Shown here: positions 62,101 through 64,000 of the stretch, piece by piece | How the letters are laid out: each line of letters begins with the position of its first letter | Position numbering within the stretch: the stretch's first letter is position 1 | DNA from: Fistulifera solaris | Taxonomy: Eukaryota > Bacillariophyta > Bacillariophyceae > Naviculales > Stauroneidaceae | Direction of reading: 5' to 3' | Assembly: GCA_030295235.1 (NCBI GenBank) | Contig: AP026162.1 | Coordinates: forward strand, 1,612,001-1,676,000 | DNA length: 64,000 bases | Notes under the pieces: model-generated | The model's database searches: none | Told to the model about the DNA's origin: nothing | Seen by the model: the letters and a program-made list of their open reading frames with translations, nothing else | Made by a program: the position numbers and the translations under genes

Positions 62101-64000
62101 TGCTGAACGAGAGTAAGTATGCTGCATCGCTAGCCCGTTTAGGGTCTTCCGAAAAGAGGTTGAGTCTGCACGACTCTTCGCAGACCCTTCCGCATGAATC
62201 AGCGAAAGCCTGCAAGATGCGGTCGATTTGCTGAGCTTCGCCAGGAAGACGAAACGATGCCAGGAACATACGAAGTCCATCTAACAAACTCTGTCGCTCA
62301 AACTGAAACAGATTGCAGTAAGCTTGAAGAACCTCTCTGTGAAACCAATCACGCTCCCAAGTGGGAGGAGACTTTCCGGCAACAGGTGCCTTCCCAGCTT
62401 CACCCAAATATGCGCCAACAGCTTTTTTATCCAAACCCACAACAATCCCATCACGAAGAAATGAAGCAACACTAGCCGGAGTTATGGGATCTTTGACCAA
62501 GCCAGCGTCCAATAAAAACTCAATGCCCCTAGAAGCTTTCACGTTAAAAACTCGTGCCGCTTTTCTCAATAACCGCTTACGGCATTTAAGGTCGCGAAGG
62601 AAATGGCCGTCTTCCGTTTCGAAGTTAACTTCGAACCCTACCTGACGTGATAAAATGGAGCGCCTCCTTTTCGACCTTTCCATCATTGTTTGGTCAGATG
62701 CCTTGTCATCACGAAAGAGACACTTCATTGCGCCTTGGATTGCTTGAGCACATAACTCCTTTAAGTGGGCTGGCACATGCCTCCAAGGACGCTGACCCGG
62801 CTTCACAACTATTAACGTATCACCGTCAATACCAGCCTCTGCAGGCGTTGCGGAAGGAGTTGAGGTGTCCTCTTCGGTATATATTGCGCTAGAAGCAGGT
62901 GTCAACGCATCATCACCTTCCACGTCAGCCGAACCACCACAGCAGCGACAAAGCTCGACTATCAGACCCATAGCGACATCCGCTCGACGCATATGACAAT
63001 CATAGAATGAAAATATCGTTTCGAGTGCCCCACCATCTCCGTCCGCAATGGAATGTTGATGGTCGTGAAGACTGAAAAGATCAACCAAAGACTCGAGAAT
63101 GATTTCTACTTCGGCATCGAAAATCAAATTGGCATTGAAAGAAATAGAATCTTGTGGTTGTGGCCGCTTCCGCAGGAGAACAAGAGCACGCGTATAAAAT
63201 CCAGTAAAAATTGTTTCAAACTGAGCAACAAGGTGTTGTCTCAAAGGTAGGCATGTCCATAGAATACCCATCGTGGCGCATATTTCCGACAGCACTTCCA
63301 TGGAAACGAATCCGGGACTTATATTTGAGCTTTCGTCGTGATATGCCCATATTGCCTGTCCTGTCATCAGCAAGGATAGACACAAGTCGTCTTGGATAAT
63401 CTGAACCAAGGTGCGTTCATTCTCACTCGATTCTGTTGATGCCTCGTATGTCGTCCAGTCAACCGACTGCAAAGCCGTTCGAACCAATCTCAGACAAAGA
63501 ACACGGCTCGCGTCATGTACAATTTGCGCTTCTTGTATGGAGTCGTCGAGCGCATTACCCCCAACAAGAGGAGTGTTCAACAACTGGTTGACAAGGAACT
63601 CCATAATCGGCACGGAAGCTTTTTCGCGAAAAACCGTGTGAACTGTTTCCAACAGGACTTTCTCAAAGTGATAGCACAGCGCTGGTGAATGCACAAAAGT
63701 GTTTCGGGTTGACAAAATTGTCGTCAAAGCCTCTACCAGGTCTTTTCGATGCAAAGCGGTCACTTCAGTCCGTACCAGCAAACCCAAAACATCAGCGATC
63801 GCCATTTCCACGGCCTCGTCTGCACCTGGATCTGTCTGCTCAAATTTACAGTCCAGCACCGCTTTGGCAACTGCGGTGGGAGGAACTTGTAATGTCGCAA
63901 ATGCCGTAGGCAGCAGGCGTTGAATCGATTGCAAAGCGACTAGCGTATGAGGACCAGCTGCTCGGGGATCGACAACCACCTGAAGGAACGGGGCCGCAAG
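59148..64000 (-). CDS. GBF1/GNOM-type Arf guanine-nucleotide exchange factor, 5' end outside window
   Basis: Exons 64000-59777 and 59711-59148 (65-base intron, GTGAGT donor, ATCATAG acceptor, phase 0) give 1595 visible residues; the frame is open at base 64000. The family loads GTP on Arf1 at the Golgi for COPI coat assembly. Visible order: upstream dimerisation/HUS-like helices (PLRQHLVAQFETI, EGALETIFSFYDC-like stretch), then the Sec7 domain, with the catalytic glutamate in FRLPGEAQQIDRI (about residue 584 of the visible part), SIIMLNTDQHN and MSVDDFVKNN, then HDS-type helical domains to the end. The typical brefeldin-sensitive YS/M positions were not checked. No frame break occurs over 4.8 kb. 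The missing N-terminus is likely 100-250 residues. Confidence 0.9.

Overview
The window is nuclear DNA of a photosynthetic stramenopile and most resembles a pennate diatom such as Phaeodactylum tricornutum. The species is inferred from general knowledge, not from a search. The reasons are: about 33 mostly eukaryotic genes, closely packed on both strands; short GT-AG introns of roughly 53-110 bases; several proteins that begin with a signal peptide ending just before a phenylalanine (the diatom plastid-import motif: VAFQP, QAFQ, HAFTP, HAFTF); a phosphoglycerate kinase with a mitochondrial-type presequence, as expected where lower glycolysis also runs in mitochondria; and diatom-type secreted Cys-rich and heterokont myosin proteins. 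I saw no tRNA, rRNA or CRISPR.

Layout. 1-16 kb: a partial gene at the edge, a Cys-rich secreted protein, two convergent CP12-like plastid paralogues, a Mia40-like twin-CX9C protein, a plastid membrane protein, a MYND/RING protein, a leucine-rich protein, PIG-U and an HMA copper-type protein. 16-27 kb: a HAD phosphatase, Notchless, mitochondrial PGK, satellite array A, a Mediator-8-like protein, an LLPH-like nucleolar protein and Ku80. 27-35 kb: satellite array B, acylaminoacyl peptidase, plastid dihydrodipicolinate reductase and a 227/233-bp tandem array at its promoter. 35-47 kb: copine, a 2OG-oxygenase-like protein, five-exon CPSF73, a secreted protein, a small palindrome array C, COX15, DDAH, a Mediator-4-like protein and a coiled-coil protein. 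47-64 kb: a choline-transporter-like protein, a plastid/lumen protein, a histone-fold protein, a myosin with ankyrin and FYVE-type domains, a plastid PhyH-like oxygenase and the 3' part of a GBF1-type Arf GEF running off the end.

Two patterns cut across the genes. First, three separate intergenic loci (20.9-23.2, 27.1-29.0 and 42.4-42.5 kb) are built from one short dyad, CAGA-N3-TCTG, repeated every 30-50 bases and, in the two large arrays, amplified again into 360-bp and 512-bp higher-order units. Array A sits inside a duplicated ~300-bp dispersed element that also occurs intact near 45 kb. A second dispersed family has a seven-copy array at 32.9-34.5 kb. Second, nine otherwise well-conserved genes are interrupted by a total of 11 one-base-type frame breaks, every one at an A/T homopolymer of 3-6 bases, and none of them in the last 14.5 kb. 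That pattern looks much more like homopolymer miscalls in the assembly than like decay, so these genes are annotated as single full-length genes with the break noted.
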